In this document: positions 46,393-58,328 of the stretch, piece by piece | How the letters are laid out: the number at the start of each line of letters is the position of its first letter | Numbering within the stretch: position 1 is the first letter of the stretch | Origin: Azorinus chamasolen | Taxonomy: Eukaryota > Mollusca > Bivalvia > Cardiida > Solecurtidae | Length of the DNA stretch: 64,000 nt | Assembly: GCA_963576725.1 (NCBI GenBank) | Contig: OY755241.1 | Location: 4,832,562-4,896,561, forward strand | Direction: 5' to 3' | Position numbers and translations under genes: made by a program | Notes under the pieces: generated by a model | Seen by the model: only the letters and a program-made list of their open reading frames with translations | The model's database searches: none | What the model was told of the DNA's origin: nothing

Positions 46393-46690
46393 TTAACCCG
46401 TTACCTCAAGGACTATTTTTAAATCGAACCTCTTTGAATAAATCTCCCCAAAATGAGAACAAAACTGTTTTGAAACCATTGTGATAAAAAGAGCATTTTA
46501 TCCTATCGAGCAAATGCTCTGCTTATTACAATGGTTTCAACAGGTGATATTTAAAGAGGCGTCAAAAGGCGTCAATATTAGGGAAAGGAAACGAATCGAG
46601 TGGCCGTGGCAAACAGCTTAGATCTAAATGAAATGGCCAGTAACTTGGCATCTCATCAGGATGAAAGCTGTTTGACACTCGGTTAATTGT
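46393..46690. mobile_element. M2 (46393-46592) and M5 fragment (46605-46690)
   Basis: The M2 runs TTAACCCGTTACCTCAAGG to AATATTAGGGAAAG with a diverged centre. The M5 fragment has CAGTAACTTGGCATCTCATC between AACAGCTTAGATC and AAGCTGTTTGACAC. Confidence 0.72.
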
Positions 46691-46919
46691 TTCTCAAGTG
46701 TTTTAGCTACCTAGATCTAAGTATTGTTCCAAATCAGTTTTTAAGGGTGATATTACCATCCCGGGTGTTCATGTAAGAATATGTCTTTTTCGTCGACCCG
46801 CCGAGTTTGTTCATTCGGAGCAGTGTGCTTTTTGTGTGCAATTAGCTTATTACATAGGCAAATATGTGTAATTAAAACATATCTCTAGCGATCATATAAT
46901 TATTAAATACGGAGTATAT

Positions 46920-47300
46920 AAGATCGGTGGGTGGTTAATACTGGACGAAAGCTATGCAGAAAGCTCCTAGTGGAGCTTTCACCCTGCATTAAGCTATCAC
47001 ATGTGTTAAACTTATTGTTGGTGGTCGCTATAGACAGATATTACCATACCTGATGTATAGACCCAGAATAGTGAGGCTTCTTAACTATTTCCCTGTTCTG
47101 TATCTATTCCAAATTCCAATAGCTACTGAATATTCATGTAGTACAAGTAGCCATTTAAGAAAGTAAAGAAACAGGTCTGTCAAACGTCCCCTAGCAAACA
47201 GAGTAGATCCTGATCAGACGGCTCCTATAGGAGCCGTCTGATCTGGGTCTACTCTGTATGCAAATGCGTGAGAACATGTTAACATGAAGGAAAGGATTAA
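46920..47300. mobile_element. M6 fragment (46920-47045) and M1a (47081-47300, minus)
   Basis: The M6 core is AAGCTCCTAGTGGAGCTT. The M1a stem is perfect, GATCAGACGGCTCCTATAGG plus its mirror, with ends TTAACTATTTCCC / AAGGAAAGGATTAA. Confidence 0.83.
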
Positions 47301-47700
47301 GAGATAGCACAATAATCAGTTTTACTATACCTGCTATAGAGACCATGAACGAGATTTAAGAGACCCAGAATGAAACTACATGTACTTAAGTGAAACAACA
47401 GTAAACAGGTTTTACTGTAATTGCTATAGAGACCAAGAATGAGACTTCTTAAGAGATATAACAGTCAACGGGTTGCATAATACCTGATATAGAGATCAAG
47501 ACGTCACGTCTTATGAGACTTAAGAGTAAACAGGTTGCATAATACCTGATATAGAGACCATGAATGGGACGTCTTATGAGACTTAACAGTAAACAGGTTG
47601 CATAATACCTGATATAAAGACCATGAATGGGACGCCTTATGAGACATAACAGAAAAAATAGGTTGTATTGTACCTGCTGCTATAGAGACCCAGAGCGATT
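47300..47700. repeat. Irregular ~65-bp tandem repeat
   Basis: Five to six diverged units of AACAGGTTGCATAATACCTG, ATATAGAGACCATGAATGGG and ACGTCTTATGAGACTTAACA. The first units read GTTTTACTATACCTGCTATA. It lies between two M1 elements. Confidence 0.8.
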
Positions 47701-48127
47701 TTCAAAAATAGAGTAGACCCAGATCAGATGGCTCTTTTGGGAGCCGTCTGATTAGGGTCTGCTCTGGGTGTTATCAAAATTATATAGATCTGATTCTACA
47801 GTTTCTGTAATGATTTAAATTTCCCTTGTTCTAGTGCCATTATAAAGAAACCAGCAAATCAATATCCATGATGTCATTATTCCTTGCATGAATATTTATG
47901 CAATAAAGGGTTAACCTTGCCTTTTGTCAATATTAATTCGATTATTTAGTTATACCGGTAATAGCACAACTGCTATGGCACATAGTGTAGAATCATATCT
48001 GTATATTATATCGAAAGCAAAGAGAGCAGACCCTGATCAGATGGTTCCTACAGGAGCAGTCTGATCTGGGTCTACTCTGTGTGCAAAGGCATAAAAAGGC
48101 ATGTATTTATGGAGTATAGGGTTAAGT
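47700..48127. mobile_element. Two facing M1b elements
   Basis: 47700-47914 (minus) ends AATAAAGGGTTAA. 47911-48127 (plus) starts in the same TTAA and ends GGAGTATAGGGTTAA. Their stems are GGCTCTTTTGGGAGCC and GGTTCCTACAGGAGCA. Confidence 0.78.
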
Positions 48128-48269
48128 GAGGTTAAGACAAAAAGTTGACAATCCATGCAAAGGCAGCTGGGGTAAAGAACCATATACACACATAGCTGTT
48201 TGGTTGGTCAGATTCTAAGTACGCTCCGTGAACTACAGAAATGCCACACGTTTTAAATTAACGCGTCAC

Positions 48270-48910
48270 ATCTGTGAACAGCAAACAGGTTAGATCCAGA
48301 TGAGACATCGAGTAACTCGGCGTCTCATCAGGCTCCAAGCTGTTTTTAATCTGATAAGATTTTTTTATTAAAAAGGGAAGGAATATATTTTTCTATATTG
48401 AAATAAACGGAAACTATAGCAGACGACAATTTTTAGCAGACGACAATATTTGGCAGCAAAGAGCTCAACATCGATCTCAGCATAGTGCATTCATAAAGGT
48501 TGCCAGAGCCAACACGTAGGCACCCTATAATTAAGCTTGTCTTTTATTCATGTAAATGTACTTTTCTTACAACCCTTCTCCTGATGAAAAACTTATGTCT
48601 GCTCAATCTTTCAATTGCTTTTCATTGACTTCCGGTTAGAAGCTATTAGAAGCGTCAAACAGTTTGGATCATGATGAGACGCCGTTTGCTGTTTGCGAAT
48701 ACTGAAAATGAACAGCATTAACTATTTAGCTGCCAAATTGTGTCGTCTGCAAACTGTGTCGTCTACAACAATTGTCCATTTTTATTTTTCTTCATTTTAG
48801 TTTCAAGAAACAGTCACAGTAACAAACAGTTTGGATCCTGATGAGACGCCGAGTTACTCGGCGTCTCATCTTGATCCAAACTGTTTGCATAGGTAATCAA
48901 AGATACGACA
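48270..48910. mobile_element. Cluster of M5 fragments
   Basis: Stems at about 48283-48345 and 48820-48890 (GAGACGCCGAGTTACTCGGC) and a half at 48655-48690. The last has a long left arm with GTCGTCTGC and a right arm CATTGGCAACGAAA. The ends are decayed. Confidence 0.75.
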
Positions 48911-49274
48911 TTGGCAACGAAAATCTGTTGTTTTGCGCAAGTGAAATGTAGTTGGGTGCACCAGTTGTATGATCTTTGTTTATTCGCACCTGCTGTTGAC
49001 CTCTTAATACGAAACTATAAATGACGTTTGTTTTATTTGTGAATATAATTCCGTAATTCGTATATTTAGACCTTTATAAATTTGTAATTGGTTCTTGGTA
49101 GTGGTGAGGAAGTTTCTTTTGAGAGAAATTCAATGGTGATGAGATGTCTACCGCGATAAACAGCCAGTGTAATTATTTGTTGAGTACGTTTAATCCTTCA
49201 AGTTCCAGCATTGTCGTCTGCTGGACACATTTTTGTCTGCTTCAAGTTTTAGAGTGGGCACTTGTTCATTTGTT
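48911..49274. other. No recognised feature
   Basis: AT-rich sequence. GTCGTCTGC-type words near 49210 hint at a decayed M5 arm, but nothing firmer. Confidence 0.4.
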
Positions 49275-49524
49275 TTAACCCTTCGCTTGCTGAATTTTAA
49301 AATACCTTTCTTCTTCTTTACTCACACCCTGTTGTATAATTACATATATCTTCACTGTGTACAAGTATATCGCTGTGCAATCACTGCTGTGGAGTGCACT
49401 GGTTGCACAATCAACTTGTAAATAGTGCAGACCCTGATGAGACAGCTCCTGCAGGAGCTGTCTCATCTGGATTTTCACTATTTACAGGTAGGTATATTGA
49501 CGCGAATAGCAAGCGAAGGGTTAA
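49275..49524 (+). mobile_element. M3 element
   Basis: Full-length copy, TTAACCCTTCGCTTGCTGAA to AGCAAGCGAAGGGTTAA, with the central AGCTCCTGCAGGAGCT palindrome. Confidence 0.92.
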
Positions 49525-49884
49525 TTAAATAAAATAATGAACAGAGTGTCAACCAGTTTGGATCCTGATGAGACGCCGTGTTGCATATGGTATCAGACCG
49601 TTCTCCGTGACATTCAGGTGTTTATAATATGGAAGTATAGAAGGAACAGTGAAGTACTTCGAATGAGATCACGTCTAATTTTATTTAGTTCTGTGACTAT
49701 TATTGTGTGCCTTCAATAAAACTTCCGTGTTCCCTAAACTCTGTTTGCAGCTCAATCATTGAGTACACTAGCGATAGATGGATCCAGTTTGTTTCATGTA
49801 AATACATTTTCGTTTAACATACAATTTACCACTGTATTTGTCATCGCGGTTGTTGTGGAATAGTCAGAGAGAGGATATGTTTAT

Positions 49885-50258
49885 TTATAATGTCTTTAGG
49901 GTGGGGATGGAATAAATGAGAGGTTGGGCGCCCCTAAACCGGTTTAACTCCAAAGTGACAGTTATTGTCACTGACAGTTCCAAGACGGTACTTCCATCCC
50001 CACCTATTATTTGTTTGTTATGTTTTTGTGTGTCTCTTTGTGTCTTTTGATATGCATGTACAATTACTGTTATTTTGTCATGGTGGCTGTGTGTTTTGCG
50101 TGTGATATTTCCTACATGACTCATACAAGTTATTTCACAAAAAACAAGCGAGGTTTTACGCAAGCGTAAAATGGCTGCCTAACATGTATCAGATGGCAAG
50201 ATCAACAGTGTAAACCAAGACCTTAAATGTCAATAAATGAATAAATAAAATAAAAAGC
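49885..50258 (+). mobile_element. Possible retroelement 3' end
   Basis: AGGTTGGGCGCCCCTAAACC text is followed by non-coding sequence and a terminal (ATAAA)-rich tail ending at AATAAAATAAAAA. This looks like a LINE 3' UTR with an A-rich tail. There is no second copy in the window, so the call rests on the tail alone. Confidence 0.35.
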
Positions 50259-50280
50259 GGGTTATATAGTGTACATTTGG

Positions 50281-50303
50281 GGTGTGGGGGGGGGGGGGGG
50301 GGC
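50281..50303. repeat. Poly-G run
   Basis: A GGGGTGT start is followed by an uninterrupted run of about 18 G. Such runs are error-prone in sequencing, so its exact length is uncertain. Confidence 0.9.
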
Positions 50304-50309
50304 TTGTAA

Positions 50310-50970
50310 ATAAATGGAACTCTGAGAGAGAACAAACATGTATTAACACTTAAACCTGTCGTGTTTGAGAGGTTTTGTTGTGTTTGCATTTTTATTATGC
50401 AAAGAAACTTTGAAATAAAAGTTTGTATTCAACTAGTTACCAAATTCATCTGACAGTTAATCAGTTATTCACCTGTTAACTTGTTGACGTCAATTCATCA
50501 GCAAATCAGAGTTAAGGTGTCATTTGTGTAAGTGTAGAGAAGGTTCTACATACGGGTCGATGTGTGGATATTTAATGGCAGGGTGCTAATATTAAATGGA
50601 TTTTAAAACAAAAGCACGTTAATGTGTAAATCAAAAAAGAAAAAAAACCGCTTTCGAAGTATATGAACATATGCATATTAAATTAAAATGCAAAAGCACC
50701 ATGCGGAATTTAAACAACAATAAATGGTTACGTTATAATTTTTTAAAAAACAGCAACATATTTTTCATGAATGTTAGAAACGACGAGATAACAAAAAAAT
50801 CCGTAGCAGTCGGCAGTTATAGAAACACAGGACCGCGGTTAATCATGCACCTTTTTCTAAGTCATCTAAGTATAGGCTGCCTTCGGCAGCCTAATAATCA
50901 CTTTCAGAACAAAACAGAATAGAATCCCTTAGATTTGTACATAGACTATTATCTATCAACAATCAATAGA
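50310..50970. other. No recognised feature
   Basis: AT-rich, no hairpin family and no convincing coding region. The 83-codon open frame at 50671 has no recognisable domain. Confidence 0.45.
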
Positions 50971-50973
50971 CCT

Positions 50974-51223
50974 GTTGAACCTTTGACTCAATAATTGTGC
51001 CTTTCAACGCCATTGCAAATGCAGTATACCCAGATCAGACGGCTCCTGTAGGAGCCGTCTGATCAGGATCTACTCTGTTTGCTTATGATATGATATAGAT
51101 ATGACTACATTTTCTGCAATGGCCACATATTCCTGTGCCTATGTGCTATTAAAACGAGCTATTCTAATTATTAATCATGATGTCATTATTTCTTACACGG
51201 ATATTCATGGAGTAAAGGGTTAA
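50974..51223 (-). mobile_element. M1b element
   Basis: Perfect stem GATCAGACGGCTCCTGTAGG and mirror; closes TTCATGGAGTAAAGGGTTAA. Confidence 0.85.
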
Positions 51224-51269
51224 GACTCGTACATAGTACATCTTTTATAACACAACCAAAATAATAGCT

Positions 51270-51672
51270 TAATCCTTTCCTTCATATTAACGTGTTTTCA
51301 CGCATTTGCAAACATGCTAATGGAATTTGAAATATATGTTTCTTTACTTTCTAAAATGGAAACAAGTGTTCTACCTTCTATATTTCATTATAACCATTGT
51401 GTCCGTGAATATCAGTAGGTATTGAAATTTGGAATAAACACAGAATATGGAAAAGGTTAACCCATTCCCTCATATTGCCGCCTTTTGACGCCTCTGTAAA
51501 ATCACCGTTTGAAACCATTGTGATAAATAGGGCATTTGCTCCGCTCTATTTGTCACAGTGGTTTCAAAACTACACAATTCTAAAAGTTTCCTTTTATCTA
51601 GGAAATGCTCCCTTTCGGTAGATTCATTCAAATTTGTTGGGTCTAAAAATAGCCTATGAGGTATGGGTAAAG
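51270..51672. mobile_element. Stemless M1a (51270-51460) and M2 (51457-51672, minus)
   Basis: In the M1a, GCAAACA joins directly to TGCTAATGG, so the entire hairpin is missing while both arms remain. The M2 shares its TTAA and has a shortened stem (GCTCCGCTC). Confidence 0.8.
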
Positions 51673-52209
51673 ACGTCGTTTATAACATACAATGTCAACG
51701 GGACCTACATTGCATTACAAACAGACATTAAATGAACAAGTATATGGAGCAGCAGAATAACGATCGTTCATTGAGCGGTGATTTTCGTAGATAAACAATA
51801 GTATATACATTCATTATCATGCCCCGTGCCTAAAATACTTCGCTGGGTATGATCTCAGACTCAAGGAGAGGTTTCATGCTCAAGGCTGAGAACGACTCAA
51901 TATTTGGAGCCAATAAAAATTCTGAGTATGAAACCATACTCAGTTGAGTATGAAACAACTCATACTCAACGGATCACGGTCTGTTCCATTCTCAAGTGCT
52001 TGGGCGCTTATCGGCTGTCATTCATTAAGTGGTCGCATTAGAGGGGTTCTACTGTATATGACTATAAGGGTTGATCGTAATATTGTTGATATCCATATAC
52101 TAAATAAATTTATATCATTGTTGCACTGTAATAAATAGAGCGTGTGTCGTGTACTATCGGAGTGAAATAAAATTCCAAGTTGAAAATTGAAATCCTAATA
52201 GTAAGGGTT

Positions 52210-52560
52210 TATTAACTTATTTCTTGACTAATTTTAGAACCAACCTCTTTGAATTAATCTACCGAAAAGGAGCATTAACTATAGAAAATGAGAAATTTAG
52301 AATTGTTTAGTTTTTAAACCATTGTGATAAATAGAGCATCTCCATAGGAGCAAATGCTCTATTTATCTCAATGGTTTCAATAAATGAGTTTTACAGATGC
52401 ACAAAAGGCGTCAGTAGGAGAGAATGAGCTAACAGGAATACTAGTGGCCATAGCAGAAACTGTAGAATCAGATCTACATCATTCCATAAGCAAACAGAGC
52501 AAATCCTGATCAAACGTTCCGTACAGCAGTCGTCTGGTCAAGGTCTTCTTTATCTGCACT
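52210..52560. mobile_element. M2 (52210-52433) and M1b fragment (52440-52560)
   Basis: The M2 stem is ATCTCCATAGGAGCAAATGC. The M1b fragment has GCAAACAGAGCAAATCC and a degraded right arm. An M6 right end remnant lies at 52030-52056. Confidence 0.7.
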
Positions 52561-52745
52561 GGCTTCTATGAAGCACACATCATGCCTATGCAAATACATA
52601 GATTGTGAAATTTGATTGGACGAACGGTTTTAGGGAATTCCCCTTCTGCTATTTAGAAATCAATTATACATTGTAGTCTATTTACTTTGAACACACATAA
52701 CCAATTAACAACTGTTCGATCAATTATTTCCACGAATTTTGTCTT

Positions 52746-53217
52746 TTAACCCTTATCCGTCATATAAACGCCTTTTCGCGCATTTGCAAACAGAGTAGAT
52801 CCAGATCAGACGGCTCATGTAGGAGCCGTCTGATCAGGGTGTGCTCTGTTTGCTATTGGAATTTAATAGATCTGTTTCTTTACTTTCTAAAATGGCTGCA
52901 ATGGTCCACCTTCTATAATTCATTATAACTAGTTTGTCCATGAATATCCAGTAGGTATTGGAATTTGGAATAAACAACATAGAACAGAGTTAACCCTTTC
53001 CTCCATAAATACGCCTTTCTACGCCTCTGTAAAAGTCACTGTTGGAAACCATTGTGATAAATAGAGCATTTTCTCTATAGAAGCAAATGTTTTATTTATC
53101 ACTATGGTTTCAAAACTACACAATTTAACATTTGCCTTTTCTCTAGTTAATACTCCTTTTGGGTACATTTATTCAAAGAGGCTAGGTCTAAAAATAGCCT
53201 ATGAGGTAATGGTTTAA
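52746..53217. mobile_element. M1a (52746-52993) and M2 (52990-53217, minus)
   Basis: The M1a stem is GACGGCTCATGTAGGAGCCG. The M2 begins in the shared TTAA and has TTTTCTCTATAGAAGCAAAT. Confidence 0.82.
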
Positions 53218-53221
53218 CCCT

Positions 53222-53925
53222 TATCCCGCTATGGAAAAAGTAACGTCTGCTCAAAATTGGATATGGTGCAAAAATGAGCATTTCCGATTCGATCAAACTT
53301 TTCAGTCTGATCTTACCAACACTTTCTCCAATCAGACACTTGAAGGTGAAATCAATACCCAGACTCGGACGTTTTATAACTTCGGGGCATTGCCGGATCC
53401 CAAGTAGCTTGGCATTGAGTATAAACGAGCTGGGATCACGGTGGAGACTGGGTAGAGGTGCTGAGGCGGACTGGCCTATAGCTGGCCAACAAATAATCCA
53501 CAAATAATCTGTTCGGTATTACTTTTCTATACATGCAAAGGGTAGCTGCTGTAGCGTGTGTGATTCCTCAGCTTTCATTTCAAAGTGTGAAGTTTCCGCC
53601 CGAGATAGGGTTGGTTGGAATATAAGCCGAATGGGTTGAAAACCTGTCCTGAAATTCGCCAACACGTACTTTAAGCCTCGGGGCATTGTACTTTATATCC
53701 CAAGTCTTCAAATCTAATTCACTAATACGTACTTGTACTTGAAACACAAGTACATGTATATGCTTTTAATTTCAAGATGAAGTAGTGTTTTTTTGTGTTT
53801 TTTTCTAAGTCTGCCTCTGAGTAAAATTGAAAAATAATTCACGAGATTCAAAATAGCGTGTTACATAAGCAGATTAAACAAACTTGAAGTACATCCTTGG
53901 TCTAAGGTTTCAAGATCAAGTACTT
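53222..53925. other. Unclassified stretch, possibly old repeat
   Basis: Less AT-rich than its surroundings. Open frames on both strands overlap at 53274-53503, and the minus one starts inside the M2 to its left. No domain is recognisable, so it is not called as a gene. Confidence 0.4.
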
Positions 53926-54042
53926 GCTAATTCCAGGCTGTTTGAGACACGTGGGCGAGTAACTCAGCGTATCATCATAATCCGTGCTGTTTGCCACTCG
54001 GGCATGTTTTTGTCAAATGCCTTATTCAAATGGGTAACTTTT

Positions 54043-54520
54043 AACTCTTCCGTTGCCAAATGTTTTTCGTCTGCAAACGTTATCGTCTGCTGTAATGTTT
54101 GGTTTTCATTTTTTCTTCATTTTTGTTTCATAAACTACAGTTGAACTTAGATATCTCGAACTGAAATTGACCACACAAATTAGTTCGAGATAACAGAAGT
54201 TCGAGTTATCCGATTTCTGATCTGGACAATTTCTTAAGTTCACAGCTTAATGCAGATTTAAAGTAATGCTGAAAGCTCTTACCTTAGACCTGCTTTAAGC
54301 TGTTACACGCGTCTAGATATGCGTAGTTGTACATATTTTAGAACATTTCTGTATTGTTTAGTTTTGGAAGTTTTCGAGTTATCCCGAGTTTGAGTTATCA
54401 GAGTTCGAGATATCGAAGTTCAACTGTAGTCACAGTAACAAACAGTTTGGATCATGATGAGACGCCGTGTTACTCGGTGTCTCATCTGGATCCAAACTGT
54501 TTGCATAGCGAAAGAGTTAA
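54043..54520 (+). mobile_element. M5 element with an M8 nested in it
   Basis: TTAACTCTTCCGTTGCCAAA opens the M5. The M8 (about 54138-54430; ACAGTTGAACTTAGATATCT to GATATCGAAGTTCAACTGTA) interrupts the left arm. The M5 stem GAGACGCCGTGTTACTCGGT and end GCGAAAGAGTTAA follow. Confidence 0.85.
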
Positions 54521-54536
54521 ACATGATTGCAATGAA

Positions 54537-54745
54537 ATTGTTGATAGCATGACAAATGTTAATGGCTCAGAAATCTAATTGTTGATAGCATGACAAATGT
54601 TAATGGCTCAGAAATCTAATTGTTGATAGCATGACAAATGTTAATGGCTCAGAAATCTAATTGTTGATAGCATGACAAATGTTAATGGCTCAGAAATCTA
54701 ATTGTTGATAGCATGACAAATGTTAATGGCTCAGAAATCTAATTT
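54537..54745. repeat. 41-bp tandem repeat, five perfect units
   Basis: Units start at 54540, 54581, 54622, 54663 and 54704, each GTTGATAGCATGACAAATGT followed by TAATGGCTCAGAAATCTAATT. The near identity of units suggests a recent expansion. It begins at the end of an M5 element. Confidence 0.95.
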
Positions 54746-54892
54746 GAAACTGACAACTTTCTTTCTTGCTCACAATATCACATGTTTACGTTGCACAGGT
54801 TGTGAGTAATTCGATCCAAAAACATCCCAATATCCATCTTTGTTGGTTCCTCAACCAGAAGAAAAGTCAAAGAAAGGAATCCGGTGACCTTA

Positions 54893-55428
54893 TCCCTTTC
54901 CCTTATGAATATTTATGTGAGAAAAGAATGAATGTAGAAATGTACTACATGTAATATTAATTAGATGAAGGCTATAATGGCATTATAAACAAGGAATTTG
55001 TTATGACAGAAGCTGTAGAAACAAATCTATCTTATGTCATATGTAAACAGAGCTTTACGTTGCTTTAACCCTTTCCCTCATATAAACGTGTTTTCACGCA
55101 TTTGCAAACAGAGTAGACCCAGATCAGACGGCTCTTAGAGGAGCCGTCTGATCAGGGTCTACTCTGTTTGCTTATAGGATTTGATAGATTTGTTTCTTTA
55201 CTTTCTAAAATGTCTACAATGTTCTACCTTGCATATTTCTTTATAACTATTTTGTTAATGAATATTAAGTATGTATTGAAATTTGAAATAAACATAGAAC
55301 AGGGAAAGGGTTAACCCTTTCCCTCATATAAACGTGTTTTCACGCATTTGCAAACAGAGTAGACCCAGATCAGACGGCCGTCTGATCAGGGTCTGCTCTG
55401 TTTGCTGATGGAACAGGGAAAGGGTTAA
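54893..55428 (+). mobile_element. M1b fragment, full M1a, and a 118-bp minimal M1a in a row
   Basis: M1b fragment 54893-55053; M1a 55065-55314, close to consensus; minimal M1a 55311-55428. The minimal copy keeps the left arm, the stem (GACGGCCGTC centre) and the last 14 bp, and shares TTAA with the full copy. Confidence 0.9.
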
Positions 55429-55464
55429 CAGTATTTCAGTCATATGCAAGACGAAGCTTATTAC

Positions 55465-55590
55465 TGGTGGAGGAAGACCCCAGACGTTCTTCCATGTGTG
55501 GAACAGATTGCATTGTTTAGTGCATAGAACTCCCAGGTAGAACCACGACCTATCGCAAACCATCTGGAAGGCTTTCTCACATGTAAAATC
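55465..55590 (-). mobile_element. SINE-B fragment
   Basis: The reverse complement matches the SINE-B body at 10430-10560, including AGAAAGCCTTCCAG, TAGGTCGTGGTTCTACC and AACAATGCAATCTGTTCC. The tRNA-like head is missing. Confidence 0.65.
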
Positions 55591-55819
55591 CAAATGGATA
55601 TTCATGACAAGAAATACTGACGTCAATGATGACGTCAATGATATTAATTAGCTGAATTCTGACCATGGTATAAGAACAAATAATGTTTTAGGCCATGCCA
55701 GAAACTCTTGAATCAGATTTATATTGCTTATCAAGCAAACCTAGCAGACCCTGATCAGATCTGGGTCTACTCTGTTTCTTAAGATGTTATAAAGTGTTAA
55801 TTTGAAGGAAAGAATTAAT
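55588..55819 (+). mobile_element. M1b element with collapsed stem
   Basis: GGATATTCATGACAAGAAAT arm (with TGACGTCAATGA duplicated), the stem reduced to GACCCTGATCAGATCTGGGT, and the end AGGAAAGAATTAA. Confidence 0.75.
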
Positions 55820-55870
55820 TAAAACGTTTACTAGGTACAACAAATCAAGGTTACAAAGAACAATAAAGGG

Positions 55871-56086
55871 TTAACTCTTTCACTGCAAAATTTAGTCGTC
55901 CGCAAACCTTTGTCGTCTGCTGCAGTTTTCAGTTTTTACATTTCTTCATTTTTGTTTCAAAAAGACAGTGTCACAGTAACAAAAACTTTGGATCCTGATC
56001 AGATGCCGAGTTACTCGGCGTTTCATCTGGATTCAAACTATTTGCATAGGTAATCACAGATGTGACATTGGCAGTGACAGAGTTAA
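55871..56086 (+). mobile_element. M5 element
   Basis: TTAACTCTTTCACTGCAAAA to GGCAGTGACAGAGTTAA; the stem has GATGCCGAGTTACTCGGCGT. Confidence 0.88.
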
Positions 56087-56204
56087 AGGTTCTTTCAAAA
56101 CTGGGTTAAATAAATAACACTTGTCAATAAAATACATAGTTTATTTAAAGCAAAACTATATGGAAATTTCTATTAGAAAATATCAAAATAGCACCACAAA
56201 CAAG

Positions 56205-56635
56205 TACAGTAGAACATGTCTTAACCCATTCCCACTTAGACTATATTTAGACCTTAACCTCTCTGATTAAATCTACCAAAAAGGAGCATTACTAGAGAAA
56301 AGGAAATTTGCAGAATTGTGTAGTTTTGAAACCATTGTGATAAATAGATTATTTGCTCTAGTGGAGCAAATGCTCTATTTATCACAATGGTTTCACACAG
56401 TGTCTTTTACAGAAGCATCAAAAGGTGTCAATATGCGGGAATGGGTTAAACGGTCCTCAAAAAGATGTCTAATTATGGGTCTGTAAGGCAGGTGGTAGCT
56501 TAATGCAGGTCAAAAGTAATACAAAACATTCCTGCAGGAGCTTCCTGCATTTAATATGCCCTGCATTAAGCAACCACCTATTTAAGACTCCTATGTTCAA
56601 TAAATGAATGGCCATTTAAGACAGTATCTACTGTA
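56205..56635. mobile_element. M6b element with an M2 nested at its TTAA (second case)
   Basis: TACAGTAGAACATGTC|TTAA, M2 56221-56449 with stem TTTGCTCTAGTGGAGCAAAT, then ACGGTCCTC and the rest of the M6b to ACTGTA at 56635. It is the same junction as at 11739. Confidence 0.9.
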
Positions 56636-56659
56636 TGACAATACAGTGAACCCTTTCAA

Positions 56660-57764
56660 ACACTATGTACCTCCTGCAAACAGTTTTGGTCCAGATCGAA
56701 TGCTGAGGAATTCAGTACCTCATCAGGATCAAAAGCTGTTTGAAAAAGAAATGAAAGGAAACTGTATTTGTAGAACTGAGGCAAATAATGTTGATTTGCT
56801 GATGAACAACATAATGGTGGAAGGGTTATACAAGCCACACACGTTTAACCCTTTACTTAATGAACATTCATGCAAGAAATAATGCCGTCATCAATATTAA
56901 CCCTTCGCTTGCTGAATTTTAAAATACATTTCTCCTTCTTTACCCATGCCCTGTTGTATATTTACACATATCTTCACTGTGTACAAGTATTTCGCTGTGA
57001 AATCACTGCTGTGGAGTGCACTGGTTGCATAATCAACTTGTAAATAGTGCAGACCCTGATGAGACAGCTCCTGCAGGAGATGTCTCATCTGAGTCTTCAC
57101 TATTTACAGATAGGTATATTGACGTGAATAGCAAGCGAAGCGTTAACCCTTTCACCGCCAATGCTGCATAAATACACCATGATAAATAGTGCAGTCCCAG
57201 ATCAGATGCGGTGTTTTCAAGGCGGCGTCTCATTAGGGACTTCACTTTTTGTCTCAATCTGTAGTTCAAGATCTGTGGTTTATTCCTTTGAATTCTGTAT
57301 TCATTTATCTCATTTCCTTATTTTACCGAATGATTTAACAACATTGGGTTGCAGACGACAATTAGAAACTTGATGCCGAAAGAGTTGACCCTTTCCATCA
57401 TATAAATGTGTGTTCATGCATTTGCAAACAGAGTAGACCCATAGGAGCCATCTGATCAGGGTCAGCTCTATTTGCTTTGGACATAATATAGATCTGATTC
57501 TACCGTTTTTGTCAGAGCAAAATATTCCCTTGAAATGTTTACATTATAAAACTTAAGCTCATAAATATTCATGTTGTCATTATCTCTTACCTGAATAATG
57601 AACAGGGAAAGGGTTAATAATAGTACATGGACAGGTGAACTTTTGGCCATGGTAGAAACCGTAAAATCATATCTATATTATATCATAAGCAAACAGAGCA
57701 GACCCTGATCAGACGGCTCCTACTCTGTTTGCAAAGGCGTATTTATGGAGTAAAGGGTTAAAAG
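56660..57764. mobile_element. Transposon train: M5, M1b, M3, M4, M1a, M1b
   Basis: M5-like 56660-56750; M1b end 56845-56900; M3 56897-57146; M4 57143-57388; M1a 57386-57617; short M1b 57618-57764 with collapsed stem. Neighbours share TTAA or TTGA junctions, as expected from repeated insertion into each other's ends. Confidence 0.82.
56897..57146 (+). mobile_element. M3 element in a five-element train
   Basis: Full-length copy sharing TTAA with a truncated M1b on its left (56845-56900) and with an M4 on its right (57143). Confidence 0.9.
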
Positions 57765-57869
57765 ACTAAACAACTGTCCCTGTCAGTCAATAATTATGTG
57801 TGACCAACTTTTCTGTATAGTAATATGAAAATCTGCAATTTAATACTTCTTTGCATATCTTTTGTAGCT

Positions 57870-58328
57870 CCAACTTAGAGATATTCTTATAACATGCATA
57901 TAATGGAATATGAACACAGGGATTTTTGGCAATGGCAGAAATATATCTGTATAATTCCATACACAAATACAGAAGACTGATTCTACAGGAACTGTTTGAT
58001 CTGAGTCTACTGTGTTTGCATCAGTTGATATCCATTTGTATCAGGTAATGGGTTAATTAGCAGACAAAGAACTGACTAGGCTGTTACTGGTAGTCACCTA
58101 TAACAAGATGTCGTGTCTTTAACCCATTCCCTCATATTGAGGATTTTTTACACCTCTGTAAAATTAACTTTCTGAAACCATTCTGAAACCATGCTCTATT
58201 TTTCACAATAGTTTCAAGACTACACAATTCCAAAATTTTCCTTTTCTCTTGAAAATACTCCATTTCGGTAGATTTATTCAAATAGGTTGGGTCTAAAAAT
58301 ACATGTAGCTTATGAAGGAATGGGTTAA
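57870..58328. mobile_element. M1b (57870-58056) and M2 (58119-58328, minus)
   Basis: The M1b stem is weak (GATTCTACAGGAACTG). The M2 has lost most of its stem (CATGCTCTATTTTTCACAAT). Confidence 0.7.

Noticed and set aside
53147..53507. Overlapping 118- and 77-codon frames
   Set aside because: No recognisable domain, one starts inside an M2 element, and both strands are open over the same bases.
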